From: CALSMU01 sp965230225
GTDB lineage: Bacteria > Bacteroidota > Bacteroidia > Flavobacteriales_D > Parvicellaceae
DNA: 64,000 bases
Reading direction: 5' to 3'
Assembly: GCA_965230225.1 (NCBI GenBank)
Contig: CBDDKM010000002.1
Span: 124,001 to 188,000 of the forward strand
The translations under genes and the position numbers were made by a program. Shown piece by piece: positions 52,497 through 61,900 of the stretch; the first letter of the stretch is position 1, and the number at the start of each line of letters is the position of its first letter. The notes beneath the pieces were generated by a model. That model made no database searches, was not told the origin of the DNA, and saw only the letters and a list, made by a program, of their open reading frames with translations.

Positions 52497-52545
52497 GCAC
52501 TTTAGGCACTTTAGGCACTTTAGGCACTTTAGGCACTTTAGGCAC
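52491..52545 (+). repeat. Tandem array of six 9-base units
   Basis: Six perfect copies of ctttaggca plus a final c. The first copy supplies the last Leu codon and stop of the four-helix-bundle gene. The array is complementary to aaagtgcctaaa upstream of the gene, so the transcript could fold with the gene in the loop. Confidence 0.92.
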
Positions 52546-52560
52546 AAAAAAGAAAAAGAC

Positions 52561-53214
52561 ATGAAAGTATTAAGCTCCTGGAGCGGAGGTAAAGATAGTT
52601 GTTATGCTTTGGTAAAAGCTAATCAAGAAGGTCATACTATTTCCGGCTTGTTAAACATGATGAACGAGAATGGTAAGATTTCCAGATCTCATGGTTTAAC
52701 AGAGTATATTCTGCACCAACAGGCTAATGCCATTGGTGTTCCGATACACGCTGAACCAGCTAGTTGGTCCGACTATGAGCAACAATACATCAAAGCACTT
52801 AAAAACCTGAAAGCAGAACTAAATCTGGAAGCTGTAGTGTTTGGGGACATCGACCTCCAACCCCACCGAGATTGGGAAGAAAAGGTATGCAAGGAAGCTG
52901 AACTGGAAGCCATTTTACCCCTTTGGCAAGGCGATAGAAAAGCACTAGTAATGGAAATGATTGATGCAGGCATCGAAGCAATCATTGTTTCCTGCAACCT
53001 TGAAATGGGAGAACGATTTCTGGGACGATCAATCACAAAAGAATTAGTGGAAGAATTAGAAGAACTGGGAATAGATGCCTGTGGTGAAAATGGAGAATAT
53101 CATACCGTTGTAATCAACTGTCCATTATTTAGTACTCCTGTTAACCTACCTAAATTTACTACTCAAACTCATGAAAACTATTGTTTTCTGGTTTGGGACA
53201 ACATTAACATTTAA
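52561..53214 (+). CDS. Diphthine--ammonia ligase-like ATP pyrophosphatase
   Basis: 217 residues of the PP-loop alpha-hydrolase superfamily. ATP site SSWSGGKDSCYALVKA (5-20), and the family motifs EAVVFGDIDLQPHRDWEE near residue 95, and GIDACGENGEYHTVV near 167. True diphthamide is absent in bacteria, so the bacterial relatives have another, unproved role. Its placement between cobU and cobT suggests a part in corrinoid salvage, perhaps as an amide-forming or amide-breaking enzyme; this is inference. Confidence 0.85.
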   Translation: MKVLSSWSGGKDSCYALVKANQEGHTISGLLNMMNENGKISRSHGLTEYILHQQANAIGVPIHAEPASWSDYEQQYIKALKNLKAELNLEAVVFGDIDLQPHRDWEEKVCKEAELEAILPLWQGDRKALVMEMIDAGIEAIIVSCNLEMGERFLGRSITKELVEELEELGIDACGENGEYHTVVINCPLFSTPVNLPKFTTQTHENYCFLVWDNINI

Positions 53215-53228
53215 AAATCATAAGTATC

Positions 53229-54281
53229 ATGGAAACTACTATATCCAACTTCAATATTGAATCTGTTAAAACAGAAATAAGTGATAACATTCAGCATAAA
53301 ATCGATAACAAAACCAAGCCTCCAGGAGCATTGGGTAGATTAGAAGAAGTAGCTCATAAAATTGGGTTAATTCAGAATACTTTGTCACCTCAGTTAACTC
53401 AACCTACCATTGCTGTGTTTGCAGGAGATCATGGTGTGGCAGAAGATGGAATAGTAAACCCATTTCCACAAGAGGTAACCTGGCAAATGGTATTCAACTT
53501 CTTAAGCGGAGGAGCTGCTATTAATGTGTTTGCTAAGCAGAACGATATTGATGTGGTTGTTGTGGATGCTGGAGTTAAGTTCGATTTCGAAAATCATCCT
53601 GACCTGGTACATGCAAAGATTGCAGAAGGAACTGCTAACTACACCAAAGAAGCTGCAATGACAACCGAACAATGTTCAGCTGCTATTCAAAAAGGTGCCG
53701 AAATAATTGAAAACATTCATTCCAAAGGAAGTAATGTAATTGGCTTTGGAGAGATGGGAATTGGAAACACTTCTGCTGCCTCTTTGTTGATGAGCTCATT
53801 AGCAGGGATCGGAATTGATGAATGTGTTGGAAGTGGAACCGGATTAGACTCTGACGGAGTAAACAGAAAAAAGGAAGTTCTTAAAAGTGTTCTTGCCAAA
53901 TATCAGGTTAAAGGTGATGCACTAAACTGCCTGGCCACCTATGGAGGGTTTGAAATAGCCATGATGACAGGTGCTATGCTAAAAGCAGCTGAGCTTAAAA
54001 TGGTGATGATTATTGATGGATTTATTGTTACTTCTGCTCTTTTAGTAGCTTCCAAAATTAACTCAGCGGTTCTAGACTACTGTGTATTTGGACATACTTC
54101 GGAGGAAAAAGGACATCAAAAGCTATTGGAACACCTAAATGCTAAACCATTATTAAATCTTGGAATGCGATTAGGAGAAGGAACTGGTGCTGCAGTGGCT
54201 TACCCGGTGGTAAAATCGGCAGTAAACTTCTTGAACGAAATGGCTAGCTTTGAAAGTGCCAATGTTTCCAACAAAGAATAA
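53229..54281 (+). CDS. cobT: Nicotinate-nucleotide--dimethylbenzimidazole phosphoribosyltransferase
   Basis: 350 residues, full length. Motifs: NKTKPPGALGRLEEVAHKIG near 28, VFAGDHGVAEDGIVNPFPQE near 62, and GFGEMGIGNTSAASLL near 171, with the catalytic Glu near the C-terminus in RLGEGTGAA. It activates the lower base (usually dimethylbenzimidazole). The stop touches the GTG of cobS. Confidence 0.95.
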   Translation: METTISNFNIESVKTEISDNIQHKIDNKTKPPGALGRLEEVAHKIGLIQNTLSPQLTQPTIAVFAGDHGVAEDGIVNPFPQEVTWQMVFNFLSGGAAINVFAKQNDIDVVVVDAGVKFDFENHPDLVHAKIAEGTANYTKEAAMTTEQCSAAIQKGAEIIENIHSKGSNVIGFGEMGIGNTSAASLLMSSLAGIGIDECVGSGTGLDSDGVNRKKEVLKSVLAKYQVKGDALNCLATYGGFEIAMMTGAMLKAAELKMVMIIDGFIVTSALLVASKINSAVLDYCVFGHTSEEKGHQKLLEHLNAKPLLNLGMRLGEGTGAAVAYPVVKSAVNFLNEMASFESANVSNKE

Positions 54282-55076
54282 GTGCTAAAAAACGAGATTA
54301 AAATATTCTTTTCTGCATTGATGTTCTATACACGAATTCCTTGCCCTAAGGGTACTGGAGGCAATTCGGAACATCTAAAAAAATCCATCAGATACTTTCC
54401 ATTAATCGGGTGGATCGTTGGGTCTGTTGCAGCAGGAATATTTATCGCGTCTGATCTTGTTCTTGATGAAGTCTTCACCATGTTTATTCCTGTTCTGGTA
54501 AGTGTGTTGCTTACCGGAGCATTTCATGAAGATGGCCTAGCAGACATCTGTGATGGGTTTGGTGGAGGATGGACCAAGAAAGATATCCTCACCATCATGA
54601 AAGATAGTAGAATTGGCACCTACGGCACTATTGCTGTTGTGCTCTCTATCTTAATCAGAATTGCAGGATTTGCCGATTCAATGAGTAAGGTTCAGCCTAC
54701 TTTGAATCAATATTTAGCCATTTTTGCCATATTAATCTCTGCCAATAGCGTTAGTAGATTAATGGCCTACTTAACCATGATCAATCGCCCTTATGCTCGG
54801 TTAGAAAACAGCAAATCTAAAGACATTGTTACGGAGGTTACCTGGGGATCAAAAGATACTTTAATTGCCATTTTATTGGGTATTTCTCCATTGATCCTAT
54901 TTATGGAACCTACGGTGTTTCTTGTATTGATTCCTATGGGAATTACCACATACCTTCTTGGTAGGTATTACAACAAAAAAATTGGAGGATACACAGGTGA
55001 TTGCTTAGGAGCTGTACAACAAATTACCGAAGTGGTATTTTACTTAAGTTTAGCTGTGATATGGAAATATATCTAA
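54282..55076 (+). CDS. cobS: Adenosylcobinamide-GDP ribazoletransferase (cobalamin synthase)
   Basis: 264 residues, GTG start directly after the cobT stop. Polytopic membrane protein with about seven helices. Motifs: FYTRIPCPKG near the N-terminus, RYFPLIGWIVGSVAAG, and GAFHEDGLADICDGFGGGWTKK with the metal-binding Asp residues. It joins cobinamide-GDP with alpha-ribazole phosphate. The cobC gene overlaps its end by 16 bases. Confidence 0.94.
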   Translation: MLKNEIKIFFSALMFYTRIPCPKGTGGNSEHLKKSIRYFPLIGWIVGSVAAGIFIASDLVLDEVFTMFIPVLVSVLLTGAFHEDGLADICDGFGGGWTKKDILTIMKDSRIGTYGTIAVVLSILIRIAGFADSMSKVQPTLNQYLAIFAILISANSVSRLMAYLTMINRPYARLENSKSKDIVTEVTWGSKDTLIAILLGISPLILFMEPTVFLVLIPMGITTYLLGRYYNKKIGGYTGDCLGAVQQITEVVFYLSLAVIWKYI

Positions 55077-55585
55077 TCAGGCATACCACTCCAGACATTG
55101 AAAAAGGAATTTGTTATGGCCAAGCCGACATTGGTATTACCGATACCTTCGAAGAGGAGTTTCTATCCGTAGAAAAACAAGTCCCTTCAGGAATTCCCAT
55201 CATCAGTAGCCCTTTATCCAGGTGTAAAATTCTGGCCGAAAAACTATCGAATAATGTCACTTTCGATGATCGATTAATGGAGTTAAACTTTGGCGATTGG
55301 GAACTAAAAAAATGGGATGATATTCCCTCTTCAGAAATAACTCCTTGGTTTGACGACTTTGTAAACACTCCCTGTAAAAATGGAGAGAGCTACACTCAAT
55401 TATACAATAGAGTAATTGAGTGTTATACAGAAATTAAACAAAGTTCTCACCTAAAAGTGGGTATTGTAACCCATGCAGGAGTTATGCGTTCCATTCTGGC
55501 TCACCACGAAGGTGTTGCACTAAAAAAGTCCTTCGACTTTAAATTAGGATACGGAGAGGTGATTAAAATTACTAATGGTGCATAG
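55061..55585 (+). CDS. cobC: Alpha-ribazole phosphatase (histidine phosphatase family)
   Basis: 174 residues from the ATG at 55061, where the catalytic block MEIYLIRHTTPD begins; an upstream in-frame extension into cobS is not real. RHT is the phospho-His site, with SSPLSRCKILAEKL, ELNFGDWELKKWDD and VTHAGVMRSILAH completing the active site. It removes the 5' phosphate of ribazole phosphate or cobalamin phosphate. It is the last gene of the cobalamin cluster and overlaps the convergent LytTR gene by 14 bases. Confidence 0.9.
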   Translation: MEIYLIRHTTPDIEKGICYGQADIGITDTFEEEFLSVEKQVPSGIPIISSPLSRCKILAEKLSNNVTFDDRLMELNFGDWELKKWDDIPSSEITPWFDDFVNTPCKNGESYTQLYNRVIECYTEIKQSSHLKVGIVTHAGVMRSILAHHEGVALKKSFDFKLGYGEVIKITNGA

Positions 55586-56330
55586 AAGTTAACTCTTGCA
55601 ATACTTTGCTCTTTCTATTTCTGGAAATAGCTACACAACTTCCATCATCCATCACCAAATACCCTCCATCTTTTTTCACAAAGGATTGAATGTAATTGGA
55701 GTTAACCAAATGCGACTGATGAACCCTCAAAAAGTGGTAATCATTTAACATGGTTTCGTATTCCTTAAGTGTTTTTGAAACAAGGTAATTCTTACCATTT
55801 TTGAACTCAATTTGGGTGTAATTACCTTTGGCTTCTAAACGCAAAATTTCGTTTACCGGAACAAAATTAAGTCGGTCCTGAGAAGGCAATGGAATTCGCT
55901 TTTGCGATTCGTCTTTTACTTTTAAATTGTTAAGCAAATTCTTGATTTGTTCTTCCGATTGATTAGTGCGTTTTCGCAAGAGCCTGTTCATAGAAGAAAC
56001 AAAATCTTCTGCCAAAAGAGGCTTTAACAGGTAATCAAATGCCGAAAACCTAAATGCTTTTATGGCGTACTTATCGTATCCGGTATTAAAGATTAATTGA
56101 TAATCGAAATAAGTTAAGCGCTCCAATACATCAAAGCTGGTTCCTCCTTCTATTTCTACATCACATACCAGTAGATTCGGTTTTAAAGAGTTGATTTTAG
56201 CTGCTGCATCTTCCACATGAGAGGCAAAGCCACAAATACCAATTTGAGGAAAATATTGTTGGATCAGTTCTATTAAATAATCGCGTTGATCGGGCTGATC
56301 TTCGACGATAAAGCAGGTAAGTTCTTTCAT
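55572..56330 (-). CDS. LytTR response regulator
   Basis: 252 residues. Receiver domain 3-120 with D11, the phospho-acceptor D57 in LLVCDVEIEGG, and YLLKPLL; LytTR domain from about 160 (NFVPVNEILRLEAKGNYTQI ... HFLRVHQSHLVNSNYIQSF). It follows the kinase-like pseudoenzyme gene by 47 bases in the same direction, while the intact paralogous kinase is divergent. Together these look like one signalling unit. Confidence 0.92.
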   Translation of the reverse strand: MKELTCFIVEDQPDQRDYLIELIQQYFPQIGICGFASHVEDAAAKINSLKPNLLVCDVEIEGGTSFDVLERLTYFDYQLIFNTGYDKYAIKAFRFSAFDYLLKPLLAEDFVSSMNRLLRKRTNQSEEQIKNLLNNLKVKDESQKRIPLPSQDRLNFVPVNEILRLEAKGNYTQIEFKNGKNYLVSKTLKEYETMLNDYHFLRVHQSHLVNSNYIQSFVKKDGGYLVMDDGSCVAISRNRKSKVLQELTSMHH

Positions 56331-56377
56331 GGGTGGGTAGGATTGAGTTGTTTCTTTTTAACGCTAATTATAACGCT

Positions 56378-57562
56378 TTATTCTGTAAGAGTTGTTTGTA
56401 GGATCACTTCATTTTTTTTATCGGTTACTTTTTGATCAATTTCGTAAACTATTGGTAAGCAACGGTTCATAGATTTTATCCTTTGATCTATTAAGACACC
56501 TAATCGTTGCATTTGGTTACTTTTTAGGTCACCAATTCCACCAGAAATTTTTATCCTACAGGAAAATGGATCTAAGTCAACTACCTCAAATTCGCCAATA
56601 ACTCCGTTCAATCTCACCTCTTCACAGCTATTAATGATTGCCTCCAGTAGGGTTCTCAATAACATTGAAGGAATATAGATATCTCCACTCTCAAAATCCT
56701 GAATATTTCGAATATCAAAACGATCTATCTTTCCTTTTTGAATCTCAATATTGGTATAGGCCTCAATAAATCTTAACTGCCGAGATAAAGGAGTGTTCAC
56801 CTCATCTTCCGATTCCAACTCATTTCTAAGTAGCATCGAGATTTGATTCAGCCCTGAAACTGCTTCGGGAGACTGATTATTAGCAACATTAACCTTTACT
56901 TTTTCCAATACAAATGGGAGTAGTTCCTTCTTTACCATGGTGTTCTTTAGTTGATCGCTACCTCTCCATTTTCGATCCACCAACAGTTTTACTCCTATAA
57001 AACTTACCAGTGCTTCCAGTGCCGTTCCAAATAGTGCTGCATTCCACAATAACCAATGATCGGATATAAAGCTCCCACGCGATAACAAGGAAAGAACAAT
57101 ACCAATAAGAAAAACCAATTGCGACCAAAAAAAGAGTTGGTCTTGTTGATAATTCTGACTCAACACCAGAACCATAATGTGGCTCATCAGCACCAAAACA
57201 AAACATCCATATATCCCAAACTGAATTCCAGTAAATAGGATTAATAATGTTTGAATAATTCCGTAAAAGAATAATCGCCGACTCAGATACTTTCTTAACC
57301 CAAATTGCAAATGGAAAAACTCCATCGACATTAGAAATAAAAGAGAAAAATAAAACTGTTCATTTCCGCCATTTATCAGCCAATCGGGAGAGTATTTTAA
57401 ATCGACCACCCATAAACCAATACCACCAAACAAATAGGTAATATAGTACAACAGGTTTCTATCTTTTAGCTGCAAATAATGATAAATTTGGTAGATACCC
57501 AATAGACTCATTAGGCCCACAGACAGACCTTGAACAACGCAAAAAGGGGCATTAATCTCCAT
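56378..57562 (-). CDS. Degenerate LytS-type histidine kinase (pseudokinase)
   Basis: 394 residues from the ATG at 57562; this start aligns with that of the divergent kinase at 57657 (VVQGLSVGLMSLLGIYQIYH against VFHGTSIGVILLMALVNVYH). About six or seven membrane helices occupy residues 8-205. In the cytoplasmic part the histidine motif is lost (ELLPFVLEKVKVN in place of LNHHFLFNALESI), the N-box Asn is changed (LLEAIINS for LLENVIKH) and the glycine box is broken (SGGIG for DNGAG). It cannot autophosphorylate in the normal way, so it is probably a regulatory partner. Confidence 0.78.
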   Translation of the reverse strand: MEINAPFCVVQGLSVGLMSLLGIYQIYHYLQLKDRNLLYYITYLFGGIGLWVVDLKYSPDWLINGGNEQFYFSLLFLMSMEFFHLQFGLRKYLSRRLFFYGIIQTLLILFTGIQFGIYGCFVLVLMSHIMVLVLSQNYQQDQLFFWSQLVFLIGIVLSLLSRGSFISDHWLLWNAALFGTALEALVSFIGVKLLVDRKWRGSDQLKNTMVKKELLPFVLEKVKVNVANNQSPEAVSGLNQISMLLRNELESEDEVNTPLSRQLRFIEAYTNIEIQKGKIDRFDIRNIQDFESGDIYIPSMLLRTLLEAIINSCEEVRLNGVIGEFEVVDLDPFSCRIKISGGIGDLKSNQMQRLGVLIDQRIKSMNRCLPIVYEIDQKVTDKKNEVILQTTLTE

Positions 57563-57624
57563 GTTACACAGGCTAGAAAGTGACCGCAATTTACATTTTA
57601 TGACCACATATTAATAGGAAAAAT

Positions 57625-57632
57625 TACTTTTG
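57625..57632 (+). promoter_or_regulatory. -7 promoter element of the divergent kinase
   Basis: TACTTTTG fits TAnnTTTG and lies 24 bases before the GTG at 57657. Confidence 0.5.
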
Positions 57633-57656
57633 TTTTGATTAAAAAATTAAAAAATC

Positions 57657-58946
57657 GTGTTTGACTCCGAGAGTTTATGGGTGTTTCATGGCACTTCCAT
57701 TGGCGTTATTTTGCTAATGGCACTAGTTAATGTATACCACTATGTTATCTCCAGAGAGAAATTTATTCTCTATTATATCCTCTTTCAGTTATTTTCTGCC
57801 TCCATGTGGATCAGAAACATCTGGTTGTTTGATGATCTGGAACCCAATTTTGATCTGCCTGTAAACTCGATAATTATCTATACCACTTTACTTGGGTTTG
57901 ATATAACCTGGGGACTATTTATACAGCATTTCTTTAAAACCAAAAAAACTTCGCCGGGCATTCATATTACCGCCTCTGTATACATTTACTTCCTTTTACC
58001 AGGAGCTCTATTATTTGGTATAATATGGCAAGATCTATTTCTGGGACTACAAATTCACAGAGCTATTTCTTTTGCTGCTGTGCTAACCATACTTGGTTTT
58101 AGCATTAATATGACCATCAAAAAATATGCTGGTGCATTTTATTTCATGTTGGCTAACCTATTATTGGTAATAGGTACCATAGTTACCCTGCTGGCCAATT
58201 TATACATCATACCGTTGTCTCTTTATACTTTCTTCGCCATACAAATTGGTTCAGCTTTGGATGCAGTCATTTTTTATTTTGGGATATTGAGCCTGCTCAA
58301 ATTCCATAAAGACAGGATTAACAAAAACCAACGAGCCATCATCAACTCTTCTAAGCTCAACCATCATTTTTTGTTCAATGCGCTGGAATCCATTCGAACA
58401 TATATTAAAAAACACCCTGATCAGGTAAGCGAATACATAGACAGCTACGAACATGTAATGACTCACTATGAAAACATGTGCTCTCAACACTATGTAAATC
58501 TTCAGGACGAGATTGATTTCTTAAAGGCCTATCTGCTCATAGAAAGTAGGAACCGCAAAGTTCCTTTTAGCTATGAATTCATTGTTTCGGAGAACATTAA
58601 TACTAAAAAAGTAAAGATCCCCTCTTTGGTTATTCAACCTCTGCTGGAGAACGTGATCAAACACTCCTTCCACCCGGAACAAAAGCAGGATCACATTAAA
58701 GTAACCATCAACTCCTCAAAAAAAGGAAGTATAGAGTGCTCCATTTCCGACAACGGAGCGGGTCAAAAAAAAGAGGCTCCGAAGAGCCTCTATAAAAATA
58801 AATCGATGGGGTTAGAATTGATTGAAGAGAGGATGAGATTGTTATCTAAGCAAAGTTATCCATCTAGAAAAAATATTCTCTTCAAAGAATATTCGGACAA
58901 CAATCCGATTGGACATTCTACAATCATTGTAATCAACTACCAATAA
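57657..58946 (+). CDS. Seven-helix LytS-type sensor histidine kinase
   Basis: 429 residues, GTG start supported by alignment with its paralogue on the other strand. Seven or so membrane helices (about 10-215) form the sensor. The kinase domain has SKLNHHFLFNALESI with the phospho-accepting H237, QPLLENVIKHSF as N-box and SDNGAGQKK as glycine box. It is probably the catalytic partner of the degenerate kinase and the LytTR regulator across the divergent promoter. Confidence 0.9.
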   Translation: MFDSESLWVFHGTSIGVILLMALVNVYHYVISREKFILYYILFQLFSASMWIRNIWLFDDLEPNFDLPVNSIIIYTTLLGFDITWGLFIQHFFKTKKTSPGIHITASVYIYFLLPGALLFGIIWQDLFLGLQIHRAISFAAVLTILGFSINMTIKKYAGAFYFMLANLLLVIGTIVTLLANLYIIPLSLYTFFAIQIGSALDAVIFYFGILSLLKFHKDRINKNQRAIINSSKLNHHFLFNALESIRTYIKKHPDQVSEYIDSYEHVMTHYENMCSQHYVNLQDEIDFLKAYLLIESRNRKVPFSYEFIVSENINTKKVKIPSLVIQPLLENVIKHSFHPEQKQDHIKVTINSSKKGSIECSISDNGAGQKKEAPKSLYKNKSMGLELIEERMRLLSKQSYPSRKNILFKEYSDNNPIGHSTIIVINYQ

Positions 58947-58947
58947 A

Positions 58948-61900
58948 TCAAGGACTATCAAACCTACCTTCTCCAGATCGATCAATTTTATCCTCATGAA
59001 TCTGTAGAATTCCCCTAATAAATATAGTATCTTCTTTGTCCTGCAATTCGTGCTCCACCGACCCATCCTGATGAGTATAGATTTTTTCATGAAGGTACCA
59101 TACTTCAACTTCCTTGTTAGCTCTATTCCTTACCTTTCCTTTCTTCATCACATATTCCATCTCTCCAAAAAAGCCTTCCCCCGTATGAGTATCAAATTGT
59201 GAATTTGTGGATAATACCTTAAACTTTACTGTTGTATTATCTAAATAAACAACATCTGTAGAAACCATAGCAACATGTGTATTTAGGTGCTTAATTGTTG
59301 GTTTGAAAAGCAAAACATCTCCAATCTCAACTTTCTTAAATAAATTATTGGTATGCCTTGTTAAAAATGAATGCCCTCGATTTTCAGCTCTAGTTGCTTT
59401 ATCATTTGCCAAGTCCCCAAATTTCACATAATTATTTGTGTTTATCTTTTTATTCCCTATTCTTTTCTTAATATATCGCGCAACTTTCCTATTTCCATTC
59501 ATGAGCAACATTGCAACGGTTTGACCACAATAAGCGGGTTGGCCACAAGCACTTGCTATTTCGCTGTCACTCATATTATCATATTCATTAAATTTTGGGG
59601 TAGCTCCATCAGACCAAGTCATCTTTGGATTATTAAGCAAATTTTTTCTACCCCATCTTACAGCAGATTCGTATTTAAAGCCACCCTTATCAATACCATC
59701 AATTGGTCTATTCATAGCATACATATATCTGCCAGCACCATAAATCGTATAGGAAATCGGATCTACAGATAAAAACCTCCCCACTCTTGAGTCATATATC
59801 CTAGCACCAAAATCATAGCTATTGTTTTCACCTTTGATTTTATCATCCTTCTCCATACCATTAAACCCATAACGGTAATCTCCTCCTGTTCCATTTAACC
59901 CTGGCATGGTCCAACCAAACGGATAGTAGTTGTTGTAACTCAACACCACTGCATCCTGCCCTGTTGGAGCACTCTGTCCTGTACCTTCTGGCTCGCTGTA
60001 AGCAGCTATTACTGTTCGTACATTTCCTAGATGATCACCCAACTCGTACTTTCGGTTTCCGATAATACGATAGTCTACTCCACTGGTGTTAGGCAAATAA
60101 GTGATCCCACTTCCTACTCCTCCATTGTTGGGGGTTACCTTGTAGTATAGTTTGGCGTCTGGCTCATGCAATCCTAGCCTTTTATTACCCATAATACTCT
60201 GCTCCTTCACCACCAGATCCTCTGTGGTATTGCTACCATCATCCAGTACAGTAAGTTCGTAAGTACTCAACGTATTCCCATCGGCTGCACGGGCATAAAA
60301 CAAGGTCTTTTCCTCGCCCGATGTAGGTAAATACTCCTTCTTGATTCGGTTTCCGATGGCATCGTAGGTAAACAAGATCTCTTCATTGGCTTTTACAACC
60401 CGAGCCACTTTCCCACTCACATTCCACTCTATGGTATCAACCCCCGAAGACTCATCACGTATCATATTCCCGATGGAATCGTACTCGTAATTATCAGCAG
60501 CCTGGCTGGATAAATCTCCCAGATTAGCAGATCCATACCCATCTGTAATGTGATTCAACTTGTTGGTTTCAGCCTCATAATGATAAGTTAACTGATCCAT
60601 GTTCTGATATGTTCCATACCCATTTCTGTTCAACTGAGTAATGTTACCATTAGGATCGTACTCATAAGAAGATAAATAATCGGTGGTACTTTGCCAGATA
60701 TTATCGGCTGGGCTATTCTTGTAATGGTAAGTGGATAACTTTAAACGATTCATCCAATCGTATTCATACGTATGAGCCATCACCTTCTGAACCTCATTCT
60801 CATCTGAGTAACCGGTGGTCCAGGCTGCTATATTTCCATTGTACAACTGGTTAGTGTTTTCCTTTATGAACTCCTCATCTCCAAATATATCCGATGGGTG
60901 TACAAAATCGTTGTCATGGTAAAACAACGTACTGCTGAACACATCCTGTGGGGCTTCATCTTCGCCAGGATCCAACTGGGTATTAAACGATGGGTGGTTG
61001 ATGCTCTTTAACCAGCCTTGTGGAGTATATACATAATCTAATCCCTGGATACGATCTTCTCCCAACACCATTCTGCGCATAGGTCCATGTTGGTAATAAT
61101 CGTATGTTGCTTCCGTCTCCCAGTTGTATCCATCAGTAGAGGTCTGAACCTTTTCAATACGGTTCTCAGAGTCGTAAGCATACTTATGGATGAACTGACC
61201 TATCTCGCCTCGTTCAAAAATAACCTTATTGATGTTTCCATTTACCAAATTGTATTCGTACTCCGTTTTCTGCTGACCGGATAACCCTGGTAAGTCCTGC
61301 ACCACCCACTCTACATTACCATGAGGATCATAACTATAGTAAGTCTTGACTTCCTCGCCATGGTAGGTCTCATGGGTAGAATAACTAATCCTGTTTCTCA
61401 GGAATCGCTGTCCTGTTACATCGCCCGAGGCCTCATTGTATACCGTTGTGGTTTTCTCACTGGTAGTTTGATTAATCGTAGGAAAACGATCCTCTACAGA
61501 CAGAGTACTATAGGAAGTTGTATCTAACACAACGATGTTCTCACTTCTAAGGGAGGCAAAATTGGGTAATGAATAACCCTGATAAGTAGTATTTAAATCC
61601 ACCTTTCCTCCTTCTACTGAGCGCCCAAGGGCATCGTACTTAATATACGTTGCGGTATTCTCCTCTGCTCGGTTAGCATCCTGAGAGAACCTTGCTTGAC
61701 CAACCAGGTTGTAGATTACCTGACTCTTCCCTCCATCGGGAGTCTCTGTAATGGTTACATTGTTAAAGTTATCATAAGCATAAGTTGTTTGATAGGTGTG
61801 TACTGGTTCCACTTCTCTGGAAATACTACCTTCAGGTATTGGATTTACGCCATTTGGTGGTACAGTTCGGGTAAGCCTTCCAGCCATATCGTAATAATAC

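Noticed and set aside
52491..52545. CRISPR-like array
   Set aside because: The units are 9 bases long with no spacers; this is a simple tandem repeat.
55001..55060. Longer N-terminus for cobC reaching into cobS
   Set aside because: The family starts at the catalytic strand MEIYLIRHT; the upstream part is cobS sequence read in another frame.
58772..58791. Terminator-like hairpin AGAGGCT...AGCCTCT inside the sensor kinase gene
   Set aside because: It lies within a well-supported coding frame, no long T-run follows, and it encodes an ordinary Lys/Ala/Ser linker.
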